A stretch of DNA of 64,000 nt from Echinococcus granulosus (Eukaryota > Platyhelminthes > Cestoda > Cyclophyllidea > Taeniidae), in assembly GCF_000524195.1 (NCBI RefSeq), contig NW_020170403.1, positions 307,370-371,369 on the forward strand, read 5' to 3'. Position 1 is the first letter of the stretch. Each line of letters starts with the position of its first letter. A program made the translations under genes and the position numbers. The notes beneath the pieces are model-generated. The model was not told the origin of the DNA and ran no database searches. It worked only from the letters and a program-made list of their open reading frames with translations. Below, piece after piece: positions 1 to 13,300 of the stretch.

Positions 1-954
1 AATCGCCGACAACGAGTAGGAAGTGAGAATTGCGAAATCTAGTGGAGCACAGAAATCAGTTAGACCTACCAAATTCCTAAGTAAAAAGTGTACGGTTTTC
101 TAAAACAATAGAATTATCAATAATTCACATTAAGGGCTGTTTTCTCACCATAAAGATACAAAACCAGTAATCTAAACTCAATATCTATCATGAGATTATC
201 TGCTACAATATCCTTCCCAGAGCAGTTTCTTTATGAAGCGATAAAATAACCACGAGTTTCGTCGTAAAATTGTTGATAAAGCGAGGTGGAGATTAGCTAC
301 TAAATGCACAACAGCCTGACAAGTGACATTCTGGTGGGGGAATCTAATCTACAAAAGGTCAATCATGCAGTAAGCCTAAACTAAGTGGGGCGGATGACAA
401 ACTGGACGGAAAATAGGTACATGTCAAACTACAAGGAAGCTAAATAAATGAGAAAAAGCATGAAGTTACTGATAGGAAAACATCTGACTGAAAGTAACTG
501 GTAAGCTAAGGAAACAGGATAGTTTGATGGATTGGACGAATGAGTGGAAAAGAGAAAAATCGTAAAAAACGGTCTTTGCCGTTAAACAAAGTAATGAGTT
601 TTTAAAACCGTCACAGGCATCCAGGAAAGAGGTAGAAAAGTGCAAGCAAAAGCTCCGAAACTAGGTATTCCACAAAATTTGTTCATCGAAAATGCAATTA
701 AATTAGGACGATAGCTGCATGCTTCAACTAATTATGCTCCATTTATTTTCAATCACAATAGAACAAACATTTCGGTAGACGACAATCTTAGAAACAGAGC
801 CGATCATCGGTTACAAGAACATACATTCATTGCTCCGACAAAAAATATGCGTATCAATAACAAATTTTGCGCATGAGATATTTAAATGAAAAAATAGAAA
901 GAGACCCTGGGCAACGAATGACTTCACCAACAATAAGCAGGCAAAAAGAAGTAC
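1..954 (-). other. Intron 4 of the mitofusin gene (partial)
   Basis: Non-coding AT-rich sequence downstream of the donor at 953-954. I found no stretch on either strand encoding the next mitofusin segment and no recognisable repeat. Confidence 0.7.
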
Positions 955-2897
955 CTGATCGGCTAATTCCGCTTCACCAGCCGAGGCATCCCATCGGTTG
1001 TTGAGAATGAAGATGTTCGGCTTGGAGATTCTGCTGCTGACGCGATAGAAGAAGTCTTTTTCCTAAGTTAGAGCCAAAAACTTGCATTTAATGGGGTTCC
1101 CCAAAAAAACTATGGAGGGTAATGTAATAATCCACTCTTCATTCACCCAGATCCACAGCGCTACCGAATTCAGAATATGGTTATTTAGTATCAAGCAAGG
1201 ACAAAACCTTAGAGTAAACTTCCTCCAAAAACCGAAAATTCACCACCAATGACTTAGCTCAGTCAAATTTCATTGTGTATACAATAAAAATCGGAACAAG
1301 TGAAAATTCCGAGCTGATACTTTGAAGTAACTGCTGGGTAGAATTAAAAATTGTGGCGAAAATAATTATCGTGATTGAATACTAACATGAGTAAGGCAAA
1401 TAAGATGATTAGGGCAGAAATTTATACCCATAATGAGTACGAAAATAATTAAAAGAATGTGTAGTAAATTACGACGAACGGTTGTTGCGAGCTGCGGTGA
1501 ATGGTCACGGTCACTGTCGAGATTCCAATCCGAATGCTTAAGGAGTAGACTTCAAAACAGATGTTTTTACTATCAACTTGAAGAAAAATCTTTATTTCTT
1601 GACTATTTTGATCTGAATCGCAACAGTGAATATGCTTACACGCAGCCATGGCGAGTGGAAAAAAATAACTTCAAACCAAGCGTTCGTCTATAATTTTTAC
1701 AGAGCGATCAAATGTGACAGAATGTGATAGCAACAGCAATTGCCAGACGTTTTTAAAAACCTATCATTCATCAGTCAAATAGCTTAAAACATACTGCCTG
1801 CATTAGAGTTGACTCGGCATTAGCAACGAGGATAAAGACGTCAGCATCAAGACAGTGCCTATCGATCCATGCATCCATGTCAGGATCGACATTTACTCCA
1901 GGGCTGTCTAGTAAGACCACGTCCTCTCGCAGAAGATGACAGCTGGAGCTTGGCCAGAAGAGGTATATGAGGGAATCACTGGCCATCTTGGCCGAGCTCA
2001 ACGAATGGGCCAAGTGACTAACCGATTCTATCGGTCGAGGCTAAAACGAGAGAACAAACCTCAAGCCCTTCGATAACCAAGTGATAAAATTAGTACCATA
2101 AAGGTGAGGGCATACTTCTGATAAAGTTTGAGTCTCTTCACCTGAACCAAAGTCGGAAATACATTCCTGTTGTAAAAAGCCCTGACTTTGGTTAGTTCCT
2201 TGTACTTGAACAAAACAGCTTGTTGTGTGCCCGATACCGGAAGGCAGAATTCGCGAGCCAAGCATTGCATTTATGACTGTACTTTTGCCGTTCGATGTTC
2301 TACATCGCGTGAAAATGAGTAATCTCAGAGTAGAAAGGTAAAAAAATATTCATACGTAATTTAATCTAGAGTTGGAGACGTGTATAATAAGTAGATTTTA
2401 CAATCTCATAAGGTCTATGGCAGAAGAAGTGGGCGAACCCAGTTAAAACACAATGGAAGACCAAATAACAAAATTGGTGAAACCATACAAAAGGCGTGTT
2501 TAGCATAAGTTTGCAGCATGCATACATCCAAAATCACTAGAAGTTGATAAAACACAAGCAACATGCCGGCTATGTAGACGTACCGCCCGAAAAAGGCACA
2601 TTTCATTTGATTACGCGAAATAATTGACTGTATTTGTTTCACTCTTTCAAAATATGGCTCCAAATCAGTTTTAGAGGATTCTTCAAGGGCCGGAGAGAGT
2701 CGCTTGCCAGCCTCCTCTGATAGTTTTTCTTTGAAAAACTGTTTGCAGTCATTCACGTAATCCTCGATTTCAGCAAAAATCTTTTGTAAATCTTGCTTAG
2801 CTCCCTTGAATTTGAGAAGATCTGAGTGTGTGTTGCTTCTCATAAGAAGATTTCTCGAACGAGACCCAACCTCACCGGTTCTGAAATCTTCTCCCAT
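955..2897 (-). CDS. MFN: Mitofusin, 5' part (N-terminal GTPase domain), continues off the left edge
   Basis: Dynamin-like GTPase of the mitochondrial outer membrane that drives outer-membrane fusion. Four coding exons are read on the minus strand: 2584-2897, 2116-2299, 1795-2040 and 955-1062 (284 codons), all with GT-AG borders and matching phases. The ATG at 2895-2897 has an in-frame TAG just upstream, so it is the first possible start of this exon. Residues 1-104 hold the mitofusin N-terminal helical stretch. The P-loop GRTSNGKS (about 104-111) is split by intron 1, with Arg105 spanning the junction. The switch threonines of GIGHTT (about 130), the G3 motif DSPG (211-214) and the G4 motif NRWD (270-273) are all intact. 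The second half of the GTPase domain, the HR1/HR2 helices and the membrane anchor must lie left of the window. Introns grow from 75-284 bp to over 700 bp. Whether it is the MFN1/2 ortholog or a lineage-specific paralog (Marf-like) cannot be settled here. Confidence 0.93.
1063..1794 (-). other. Intron 3 of the mitofusin gene
   Basis: 732-bp intron with donor GTATG at 1794 and acceptor AG at 1063-1064. Short open frames here on both strands look like chance; nothing else was recognised. Confidence 0.8.
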
Positions 2898-4258
2898 TAC
2901 ACGAAACGACTAACACGGAGAAGCGAGCCGTGCAAAGGACCGAAATGCTCACGCAGAGTTGAGACGACTTAAACAACTTTTTGAGAATTTGCAGAAGACC
3001 CATAACGAGTGCATAAAACTGTATTTGAAAGCGCACAATTAAAATTTTTTTGCGCAAAAACAATTTTTATTTGCGGAGCTAAATTTTATACTGTGATATA
3101 ACTTATAATTGCTAATCCAGTACCCTATCCGTGCATTAAGTTACTTATTCTGACAAAAACACGGATTGAAAGCTTCACTTGGCTTCAAAAGCTACTTGGT
3201 TTGTTCGTTGCTCAACCCAAAGCCAAAATAAGTTTGAGCCGCCCTTATTGGAAACCCCCTATCCCCTTCTAATAATATAAACACTGACCCTTATTTGCAA
3301 TTTAGTGTTATTTTAGCCCCACTGGTCACTTTTCGAAGACCAATACTTACGCATAAAACACTAGGAGGCAATTTCCATGTTTGGATGTTCACCACAGCGC
3401 TTGCAAAAGCCGCGAAGTTAGGTAGACGTTTTAATAAATTTGATTCAATCCCACCGTACGGCTCTGTGACACATTTTAAGGGCAATCGTAATTTGGCTCC
3501 CAGCACTTTCATTCTCGCTATTATTTACAAGCTCGCTGGATCCGTTTGCAGTACAGTATGTCGGTCAAAGCTTTTGCACATGTCAGCTTTTAGCTGAGTT
3601 TTAAGTATACTTGGAGATGGTCAGCTCTACATTATTCGGTTGCTTTGATGCCTATGGCATAGTTTCAGTTCAATATGCGTTGCCAATCTAAGACGAGATC
3701 GGTTTTAGCATATAGCCAAGTTGTCCTTTGCTCCAAGTTCAGGAATATTTGATAATTTGGACGTTTTGTACGTACTGACGAATGAAAAGAACTTGCAGTT
3801 CCGGTTTCTCTTTCCTGTATTAAGTAAGATATTGAGGCCTGGTTAGTTTGGTAATGTTCTTCATCAACAACCTTTTTGACCCCTTGTCATAACATAGCTG
3901 CCTGAAAGACACTTAATTCTTGTTCTTTTTTACTGGGAACTTAAGTTGCGCAGTTGAGCAGTATTCATCAGGGTTTTCATAAGAACTTTTTCATTCATCG
4001 TCTCGTTAGATGAGTTGCTGTACTTCATTCGAGTTTTCTCTGGACCACATAGTAGTCAAATTACCCCTCTCACCCTTACCTTATGAGTATCCCAGATGTG
4101 TGTAACTCTTATTGAGACTGGTATATATTTCTAATACGAAAATGACAAAATTTAAATTAGTCTCATGATTTTCTTCTTATTCTCTCACATTAATTCAAAT
4201 GAGTTTACGTTTGTGGATGAAATGCAGTACTCATTGTGAGGGTTTTCACTTGATGGAC
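2898..4258. other. Intergenic region between mitofusin and the coiled-coil gene
   Basis: About 1.36 kb between the end of the upstream gene and the mitofusin ATG, both on the minus strand. It should contain the mitofusin promoter and 5' UTR and the 3' UTR of the coiled-coil gene. A minus-strand AATAAA lies at about 3065-3070, which is a possible but unproven poly(A) signal. Open frames overlap on both strands at 3291-3597 without similarity I recognise. Confidence 0.5.
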
Positions 4259-4327
4259 TCAATCAACATCGGAATTGTAGCCATATGATTGTTGGTGAAC
4301 GGGTCTCGCGGAGGACCTTGGTTGAAC
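4259..4327 (-). other. Candidate terminal exon of the coiled-coil gene
   Basis: Acceptor AG at 4328-4329 and 22 codons ending SYGYNSDVD before a TGA at 4259-4261. The end resembles SNGYDSD at the end of exon 4964-5089. A second acceptor further upstream in a different frame would give a longer terminal exon with its own stop, so the frame is uncertain. Confidence 0.4.
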
Positions 4328-7300
4328 CTGAGAGATTGGTTCCTTTTGATAGCTTCCAGCAGTCTCGTGACTGCTCCACTTTCCTCCTGACATCTGGAGG
4401 AATCGAAGTCAACAATACAATCTTGTGGTTAATTTATGAACAACCGAGAAAGACGTTATATCATGGACAAACAGTGCAGGAGGAAAGAAGCAAAACGCTA
4501 GTTATATTCATGTCAATGGTGAATACTTCCTGGCAGCATCACTTAAACACTTCAAATTAAAGTTGGATCCAATTTAATAAGCAAGAATAGTAACTTTACT
4601 GTATAGTGGGTACACTTCAATGCCGTTAATGCATATAGCACAAGACTGGGAACTCTGTCGGACTTACGTAGAGCTGGTGTGTGCTAGATATCACCGGTTT
4701 TGAAGATTCATTTGCTGTCGTTTGGTCTTGATAGCTCGGATTGTGTCTATCACTAGCGCCCGTATTCGACTTCATTTTTTCATCATCTGACACCTGAGAA
4801 ATCATGAAGAGAAATGGTTTTCCAGCAAAAAATTTAAGGTAGAATTAGTGAAACTGCAGTGAAATCGAAATTGGGTTACATGAAGTTCACATCGTCTTAA
4901 AGAAAAATATTCTAAATATTTGGCAACTGTTTTAATCGCCTACGAATGAACTTTCAAACTCACATCAGAATCGTAACCGTTCGATCTGATGGATCTTTGA
5001 GATGGCATCTTTTCTGAAGCGTAACGCATCTCCTGAGGCTTAGAAGAGGAGGGTGGAGTATTGGGGAATGCCGTTGCCTCCTTCACCGCCTGTTTGATTA
5101 AAAATTATTTCCACTAACTTTACGCATTAACAATGGATCTTTAGTAGTTAGGTAATTTTGGCGGCATCATTAAACTGCCATCCCCGTTGTTAATAGTACT
5201 GGTTTGAGGCAGTGATTCTGATTTTATTATAAAGTTATTTTTCTGGTCTGTTCACTTCAAGTTGAATCCACTGCAATACAAAGAACAGATTTCGGAGCCT
5301 ACAGAACTGTGAACTTGCTAAAAATTACACATATTACAGTGCTCTGGAGGAATATTTTATTTCTAGTTCAGCATGCGAGTTGGTTCCCTTTTTTATCATC
5401 TTCGGAAGGGCATGACGACTCACCTCACTTACTGAACCCTGATGGTCTTTGTTTTTTCCCACTTCTGCAGACTTCCGCTCAAGTGAGTAGAGAAGCGCCG
5501 CTTGCACAGGGACTATTTCGATTTCGCCAATTTCATTCAACCATTCCTAAAGTTGGATGCACCACATAGCCAATTGCATTGCTTTGCATAGTAAAGTAAG
5601 AGGGGTTCTGACGATCATGAGAGTAATCAAAATAAGGTTGCACTTTTATCTTTCGCTTAATCAGTGGGGCATAAAAAAGCACCATAGAAGGGGAGATTAG
5701 GTCAGAAGCTGCTTACATCCTGTCGATCCTCCTAAGGTAATAATCATGAACTTATATAGAAGTGATGGTAGACACAGTTATAATGACCTGATCACGGGAT
5801 ACCTTTTTATATCTACCTCGTGGTTGAAAATGACGAAGACTAAACTCGATCTGTGCATTAAAGGTACTGATAAGTGGTCCCCGTCCGTGCACCTCTTTAG
5901 GCAAAAAGTGTTGAAAACAACTTCTATTTTGCCTAACCTAGAGGCTAGGGCGAACTTTAAACCATCAATCCAAAATCTGCATTTGTGCAATGAACACACT
6001 TCTCACCTTATGAGTAGCAGTTACTTAAAACACCTCCAATCTTGCTAAGTTAGTAAAACAAAAGCACGCTTTTTTCAACGTATAGATGCCTAACTCGGAA
6101 TGGGCGTAAGGCACCATCAGTGGGACACCAAGTAATTGGTGAGAAAAACAAAAACATATTTTCAAATCCAACAAGGCGATAGAATTTTCCCACCGTAGAT
6201 TTATTGTGCTTCTCACGGTAAGGTATGTCAATAACGTTTATTATAACAGGCATTAAACTCTCGAAAACTCTCGTATCTAATTTTGCACTCAGAATGCTAA
6301 ATCGCCTGTCCACTCTCCCACGCAAAAACACACAATATCATTCTTCACTCATCAAGCAACTACATGTACCGACCCTTTTCGACACGTTTTCAAGGTAAAT
6401 GCAATCCTCTTTGTTAAATTACACCCAGGTTTACCGCTGAGTGCTCAACAGACCTACTCATGGCAGAAAAGCTCCGCTCATCCCTCTCCACTGTACATAG
6501 TGTGGTACAGTGCTCCAGATCATGTGGCTTTTGTTAAATCAACTCGGTGCCTTGTAAAATGTTTGACTCTCGTATCATCACCACCCAGCACTTGCCTAAT
6601 TTTCACGAGCCCACGTCAGAGCCAGCTGCAAAATTCAGTTTGTATATGATGAGAAAACCCCTTTTTACTAACGTTACTAACTTAAATTGCGTCTTTTTTA
6701 CACCATATTGAGGGTAACCAGTGTTATGAATTGCTTCCCTTTACTTTCATGAAGATTTCTAAAAAACAATTTTCGCGATAAAACACGCCTTCTGTAGTAT
6801 ATTGGTCCTAAAAAAACGTGACCAACCAAAGTATATTCTTGTTAATTCATTTTCTTTTAAATAAATTACTCAGAATAGGTTTCGACTAACAAACATCGGC
6901 GATGCCAGCAACCCAAATAACCCTTCTCATCACGCCGAATAACCTTAAGCAGTAGGAGCTGTTTAGCACCCATTTAAAACAAACCAAGTGCCACTAAGCC
7001 TGAACGCATGCCCAAATTAGTTCAAAATAATTTTCTATTTAGTTTTTTCACCTTTAAAATTTTTTTAACTTCTCTTCTTACTTTTGTTTGTTGAATAAGT
7101 TAGGATTTCATATCATCAAAGCAAATTTTGTAAGGTATAGTTTAATGATAGACGATAGGCAAAAATAAGTTTCATCCTTGATGTTAAAGGAACAAAAATA
7201 ACCTTTCAAAGCGATAGAATTTTCCTAAAATCAAGTTTGGTAATCATAAATCTTGGAGCAGGATATATTGGAAACTTATCCACTCACTGTAGGTGTTTAA

Positions 7301-10300
7301 AAATAAACTTGCCGCAATGTTACATTGCCTTCACGGGTTTAAATATTTCAAACTACACAATTTTTAACTCAAGTCTACAATACCCTGCCTTTTCATACTT
7401 TATTTCGGAAGGTTTATTTGACGCGGGGTTATCTTTGAATAGACTGCTGGAAACGATCTTTTTAAGAGGCAGTGGGGTAAAATGTCCGTTTACTAGCAGA
7501 TTAATTATCTTTCACATCCACTTTCCTTTTCATCTACTATGTGATGCAATTTAAAACGCGCATGTGACAGCCTCTAGAATCCAACCATAACATATAAAGT
7601 AACTTACCGGTTTTTCTCCATCGTCGTACATGTCGTTGTAGAAGTTTGAGCCCAACAAAGTTGGTGCAGAATCGTTCACTGTGGATCCATGGCCCATGGC
7701 TGGCTGAGCTTGATTCCGGTCTTCCTCCTCTGATTCCTCATTCGCCTCATCACCAACCAATGACAGAAGCAAATTCTTCTGCTTGGCATTCACTCCACCC
7801 TTCTCTGGTATGTACCACAGGGTCGGCTCTGGGGGGGCATCCCGTTGCGGTGCCTTTTGTGTCTTCGGCACCAAAGTCGTGGTGATCTGACCTTTAGCAT
7901 CCCCTGTACTCACCGCTGAGTTCGCCTTACTTAGTTTTGCGATCAGATCGTAGGCAGCTTTCAAACGGTCGTTTAGGTCAAGAATCTATCAGAACACGTT
8001 CAAGTTGAGCGACCCTAGCAAAAAACACTTTATAACGATTTACTTTTAAATTCTATTGCGTAACGCAGAAATAATTTCCCAGAGATAGGCTACAAGAATT
8101 TAGAATTTGAGAAAACCAGGATGAGTAGACTTAAAATAACATCAACAATTAAAAAAATGTCATTTTCGAGGATTACATGCATTTCTCTAAACCAGACAGT
8201 GATGTGCATTATTGTTACCTCACTAAAACCTGTAAGATACAAATGAATTTCCAAAGGACTTTGCGGTTTTCTGTTCACTGATAAACAAGCCGCAAGTTCC
8301 TTGTGTAGTACTAAAATTCAGTTAGGTAGGTAAGTTTTAGTGTCAAAATTGTATCTCATAGACAATTCCATAGGAAGAAAAATGAGCTCCACTTTCTTGA
8401 TTTATTGCTTCTGTTTTATTCCACCTTAGATAATTGGTTAAGCTCCAACTGACCTTTAGATTACGCTCCTCCCAGCTTCTTCGAATGTTGGCTAATTTCG
8501 AGTTACCTCCAGCAGGGCCTGAGCCTCCGGCAGAGGAATTACGGGCATTGCGTTGATAGTGACGCGGCACAATTGCATCTTTAGCGCTCACTGCATTCGA
8601 CGAGCTCAAAAGTGTCCCTGGAGGCGGCATCGGTGGCTCGTACCTGCTCTTGTCATCGGAATTCACTAGTTTATCGAAATCCTCCAACTCGCGATACAAC
8701 TGTTGCGTGTCCTCGATCAACTGTCTGTAGGCCTTGTCCTTGACGTGGTAAAAGTCTGTGTGGGGAAATCAATCAGAAAAACTTGGCATAGTTTTGAAGT
8801 TGATACCCCACTGATGTTCTTCTTTGTCCCTTTTAATCTACGCCGCAGTATCGCGGACAACAATTTGAAACACCAACAAGCATGAATCGTTTGAAGCGTC
8901 ACCTTCTGATAGACGGTTTTTGGAATGTGAAAATTAAGCACCGCAACAGGGAAGATAAATCCATACTTAAGCTAAAAATGGATTTATTTTATTCTCTTAG
9001 GAAAATAATATATTGTTGCGAAACCGTTACGGTAAATAAAATAATCTAGCACCTTCTGGAACAACCCTACTATCGCTCGGCGTCTAGTTGGCATTTGGTA
9101 AAAAATGTTGAGTCAACTTATTTAACAATCTAGTATGTCGGCCGATTTTTCATTTCCATCCAAACTATAAACCAAAACATCCTTTAATTATCAAGGAGTT
9201 GGTATCACGTCCTTTATCCGTGTTGGCATCTAGAAATGAATAATTTGTTACAAAGGCACGCTCACCAACGGCAGAGGATCTAAGTCCAATGCCTGCACTG
9301 AATTCTTGAAGGCACTTGATCGTGTTGTTCTTCTCCGTTAGCTCCTCGTCCTTTGCTTTCAGCTGAGCCTCCAGAGTACGCACCTTTTCGTCTAGATTGG
9401 TTCCCTCGGTCTTTTTTGCCACATTGACTATTTTATCAGTGCCTGCGAAAACTCTTCCATTTGTTTCTTCCTTCTGCCAAGAGCAAGGCGGCAGTAATTT
9501 TACAGGAAAAGGTTGAAATAAAGCCGAATGGTATGGAATTACATTTAAGTGTCTTATGGAATTTTTAAACCCGATGTGGTACACTCGAAAATCCGACAGT
9601 ATGTGACAATCGCAATTTGTGTAGCATTTAGGTTGAGGGTACTGTATGTAACTGAATATTACTCCATTCACCAGTAATATACTGATTTGGTTGATAACTC
9701 AATTTTGGACTTGACAAGTTCACACTCAGATTCTTGAAGGAAAATCGACTACTACCGTCTAGACTTGTTCTATCGCTACACTATATCAGGAGTTGTCAGC
9801 CACATTTTTGGTTGATTCAGCTATTATTCCAAAAACGGTAGGGAAGTGCAGTTACCTGTAGGTGGAAAACATCCCATATACATTTTCATTACATTTACAT
9901 TCAGTTGCCAAAAGCCCACAGCAGAAAGCACGACACATGTGTGTGAGGTGCAGGCCCAGTTAAAAAAGACGAAGTGCCACGTAACTGATAGAGAAAGGTT
10001 TTGTCTAGTTCTGGGAAGCCTGCTTTCCCTTCCTAAATACATGCTTGATGAGGAGGAAGGATTCGCGCTAACGGGCACATGCCACCAAGTAATTATAAGA
10101 CGTTCAAATTAGTCCAAATTAATTTTAATTTAAGCAGGATCATTCAAAAAACGCAATAAATGCATCACGTATTTGATTGTTGCATAAACAGTGGGTTTGC
10201 CTTTAGATAGTCACAAATAGACAGCATTAAAATGTGTTTGTTAAGTAGAAAACGCATTTAAAGGCTAGCTGATCTTTCCATTAGGGCCAAAGAAGTAGGC

Positions 10301-10363
10301 ATTATATACATGCTCTACCTGACGAGTGCCAGTGCTTTTGAAATACTTCCCCAGGTTCTTCAT
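4259..10363 (-). CDS. Coiled-coil protein of unknown family, multi-exon
   Basis: I do not recognise the family. Proposed minus-strand exons: 10319-10363 (ATG at 10361-10363, residues 1-15), 9266-9473, 8454-8755, 7608-7985, possibly 5433-5477, then 4964-5089, 4668-4793 and a last exon 4259-4327 ending in TGA. Exons 1-4 join with consistent phases into 311 codons. Residues about 39-70 form a clear heptad-like coiled coil rich in Lys, Glu and Leu. A second charged helical segment follows at about 86-110, then a proline/glycine-rich stretch with PPMPPPG near 125. Another helix (DLNDRLKAAYDLIAKL, about 188-203) and an acidic patch (about 264-274) follow. The tail is hydrophilic and Ser/Asn-rich. 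There is no signal peptide or membrane segment, so a cytosolic scaffold or cytoskeletal adaptor is a guess only. A TATA box sits about 85 bp upstream of the ATG. Exons 2-4 are strong; exon 1 and the exons beyond 7608 rest on splice signals and phase alone. Confidence 0.6.
5433..5477 (-). other. Possible small 45-nt exon of the coiled-coil gene
   Basis: Fifteen hydrophilic codons between a pyrimidine-rich acceptor ending GAG (5478-5480) and a strong GTAAGT donor (5427-5432). It is phase 0 at both ends, like its neighbours. No protein similarity supports it, so it may be an alternative exon or chance. Confidence 0.35.
5478..7607 (-). other. Large intron of the coiled-coil gene
   Basis: About 2.1 kb of AT-rich intronic DNA. 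It holds several chance open frames (for example around 5746-6048 and 6050-6331) that overlap on opposite strands. No repeat or known domain was recognised. Confidence 0.55.
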
Positions 10364-13300
10364 AGTCCGCGTTGTTGCTTCGTCAGCCGACCGATGAATA
10401 GGTGGTGCTGATAAGCCCGATTCAGCTTGCGATACCTTGCTCGCATTTATACTTTAAAACACCCACCCGTAGAGATGAGTCGACCACGGAGAGCGGCGAG
10501 GCCCAATCGCCTCAAACCACATCATGTGTTAACGCAACGTCGTGGTGGTGATTTGCACAGATCCGTGTGTGTTCATGCGATGTTTATGGCTTAGGTGTTA
10601 GAAAAGCCGTGGCGCGCAAAATGCAATCAACACATTAACATCACATTTGAATTCAGAGGTGGTCAACCACGGCCCCTTAAAGGTCGACAATAGACTTCGA
10701 AAACCGTTTTTTGACATTGACACCAACATAGATATTTGCAATAATGGTGTTTGGAGGAAGCGCAAATTCAGTTTAATTATGGGCCGGTAATTGTCTACTT
10801 CCGAATCTTATCAGTGGGAATGGCTCCCTTCAACTTTATATGTGATTAACTTGTCTGATGTTTCCAAAGTTCAACGGATATTTTCGTTTGCTCAAGTGGT
10901 TACAACCACCAGCTTGGTCCTAAAGGGACGCAAGCACTGAAACCCTTCTAACGTACCTCATGCATAGAATTTCTCAACCTTCTTAATAAACTAGGGTTCT
11001 CTGGAACTAATTATACTGTATTTTTATCGTTGGTCTGTTATCCAGCGTTGATTTTCTTCCTATTGCCTACATCGGCGCCTCTCACGTTGATATCTACGTA
11101 TGTGCTACATTTTACTGTTTAAGCATTTGAAATGAATTGGGCTGAAAAAAAAACATCGCTATCATCATCTTTTAAACAAACGGCGTAGCATTTGATAAAA
11201 TTCAGTTGAACTGTCCATCTCTGAAGACGCAACACGACGACTCAGTTGGGAAGAAGGTTCGCTATCTGCGTAAAGAAGGAGTGGTGCAGAATGCTATGAC
11301 ACCAAGGATGGCATCGAAACCTCGGAGGGGCCACTTTGTTAGAACATATAATTAAAACAAGTCTTTCTACAGATCCTAGGCAATAGGGATACAGGAAAGA
11401 CTATGGCCTAGTGGATTCACGGAATAGAAGAATGCTGCCCATTAGTGGCAGTGTAAGCTGTAGATTTGTTTGGAGCTCCCTTGCGAGCCAAATCGCGTGG
11501 AATTAAAAGTTGTTGTTGGAAGAGCATACGCCCTACACCAATCACTATTTGTAGCAACATTTGCTTGAGAACAGCACCAAGAGAAGAAACTTTTAGCAAA
11601 CATTTCTTCAAGGTTGCTTTCGATTTGTAGAGGTATGATCCAACGCGATTGGTGGCGATTTTTCAGAAACCGAGCTTTGTGACTTAGTCCTCTGCAGCAA
11701 GTCTCTAAAACTTTAGCCATTCAAGGTAAATATTTTCCTTCTGTGACACTTGGGCTTGGCAAACATGCCATGAAATTGGGGCGATCGCCTACCGTTTACT
11801 GCGACCCGGGTTAAACCTGTGGGTTTGGTAAGACACCAACATAGGAGGTCTGTTATGGGTGTACAAAAGGGCTGATTAGTTGAAGATATGAGCAGAGTCA
11901 TGACATTCGAATGAGAAATGACGATCTCGTGTTCTCAAAACAAAAAATTCATCCTAACTTTGATTAGTTTTTCTTAGTTCCAAGCCACCCCCAATAGCAG
12001 TTAGTGATCAAGGTCATGTGTAATGACCTTCGGCATTGGAGGGAGGATGCCTTAATTTACGATCTTACCTGCGTCATTCTCCGGGTGCCACGACCATTCA
12101 CACCAGTTCTTCCTGATTCAACTCCACTTCGTTCTTGAGGGCATTCGAATGACTCATGCTTGAATATTTCCAAATAACTGTAAAAGGGCATTCGTATTTG
12201 ACAACCACGGAAATGTCGAAATTTATATTTTGGTGTCAAAGCAATCGACCCTCATCCGCAAGTTAACGTGAATAAAACCCCACCTTGAGTGCCTATTTTT
12301 GCAAAAAAAGCCAAGCTATGAATGCAAATGTAATAACACCGAAAAGTAACCATCGTACTACCAATTGTCTTATTTGATTAAGGAAAGCAAGGGCTGTGGT
12401 AGTTAAAAAGACGGAACATCATAGGCCTTCCTAAAGTTTGCCAACAAGATTCACGAGGCGGAAACTTGGATTTCCTATTATTGACAACCAGGCAGAGGAG
12501 AAGGAATGACGAGTCACTGTCAGATAGGACAGAAATTGATCAGCACCATCAAGTGGATCATTGACATGCGTATGCTATACTTAAGAACCGATCACATGCT
12601 TGCCACTTGGATTACATTATATCATACAGTTAGTCAGAACACATAAGTGGCCCCCCCGCTTTTTAACGAATAAAAATGCTGGTACACTTCTACGCCTATG
12701 AATTTAAAGCATGGACTCGAATAAAGCTAAGTCCTTTGGCAAACTTTCCTGAGAAAAAAGATTGCGCTCTAATGCTAACGCAGGTATGGATAAACTACGA
12801 AAGACTAAATCGAAAGTAATCAAGAGAAAGTGTCGGGGGAATGTGAGGAATTCAAAAAATCGACCTGCCTAAAATGTGTGGCAAATGTAGCAGTTAACAA
12901 CGCGGATCTTTTAGTCTTCACAGTTCGACTGCTGCCATGGTGCGGTGACATCCATTCCGTATCCACAGTCGTCAAGCTATACTTCACGCAACAGTAATCC
13001 TTGCGCTTGGGAGATGATCTGGAGCCCTAAGAGTGAATTGAAAACGAATGACACCACCAACCGGGGATAGTAAATCCTCTTTCAACTGTCAATGTAAAGT
13101 AATGGTAGTTACAAATGGGACACAGATGATTTCAAAGAGACACAAAGCACTACTCCTCAACAACGTTCTGCCCCCTATTGACCACAGCCAAGTCTTAGGC
13201 GTCTTAGAGCTCCATTTCGGGGCTGATTCGAAATTTAACGACACATTATCAAGCCACCAACCCTAGTGAATACGAACCTGTTTCTGAAGTCCAAACCCTG

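Noticed and set aside
3291..3597. Overlapping open frames on both strands between mitofusin and the coiled-coil gene
   Set aside because: No splice context, no start context and no recognisable motif; opposite-strand overlap suggests chance.
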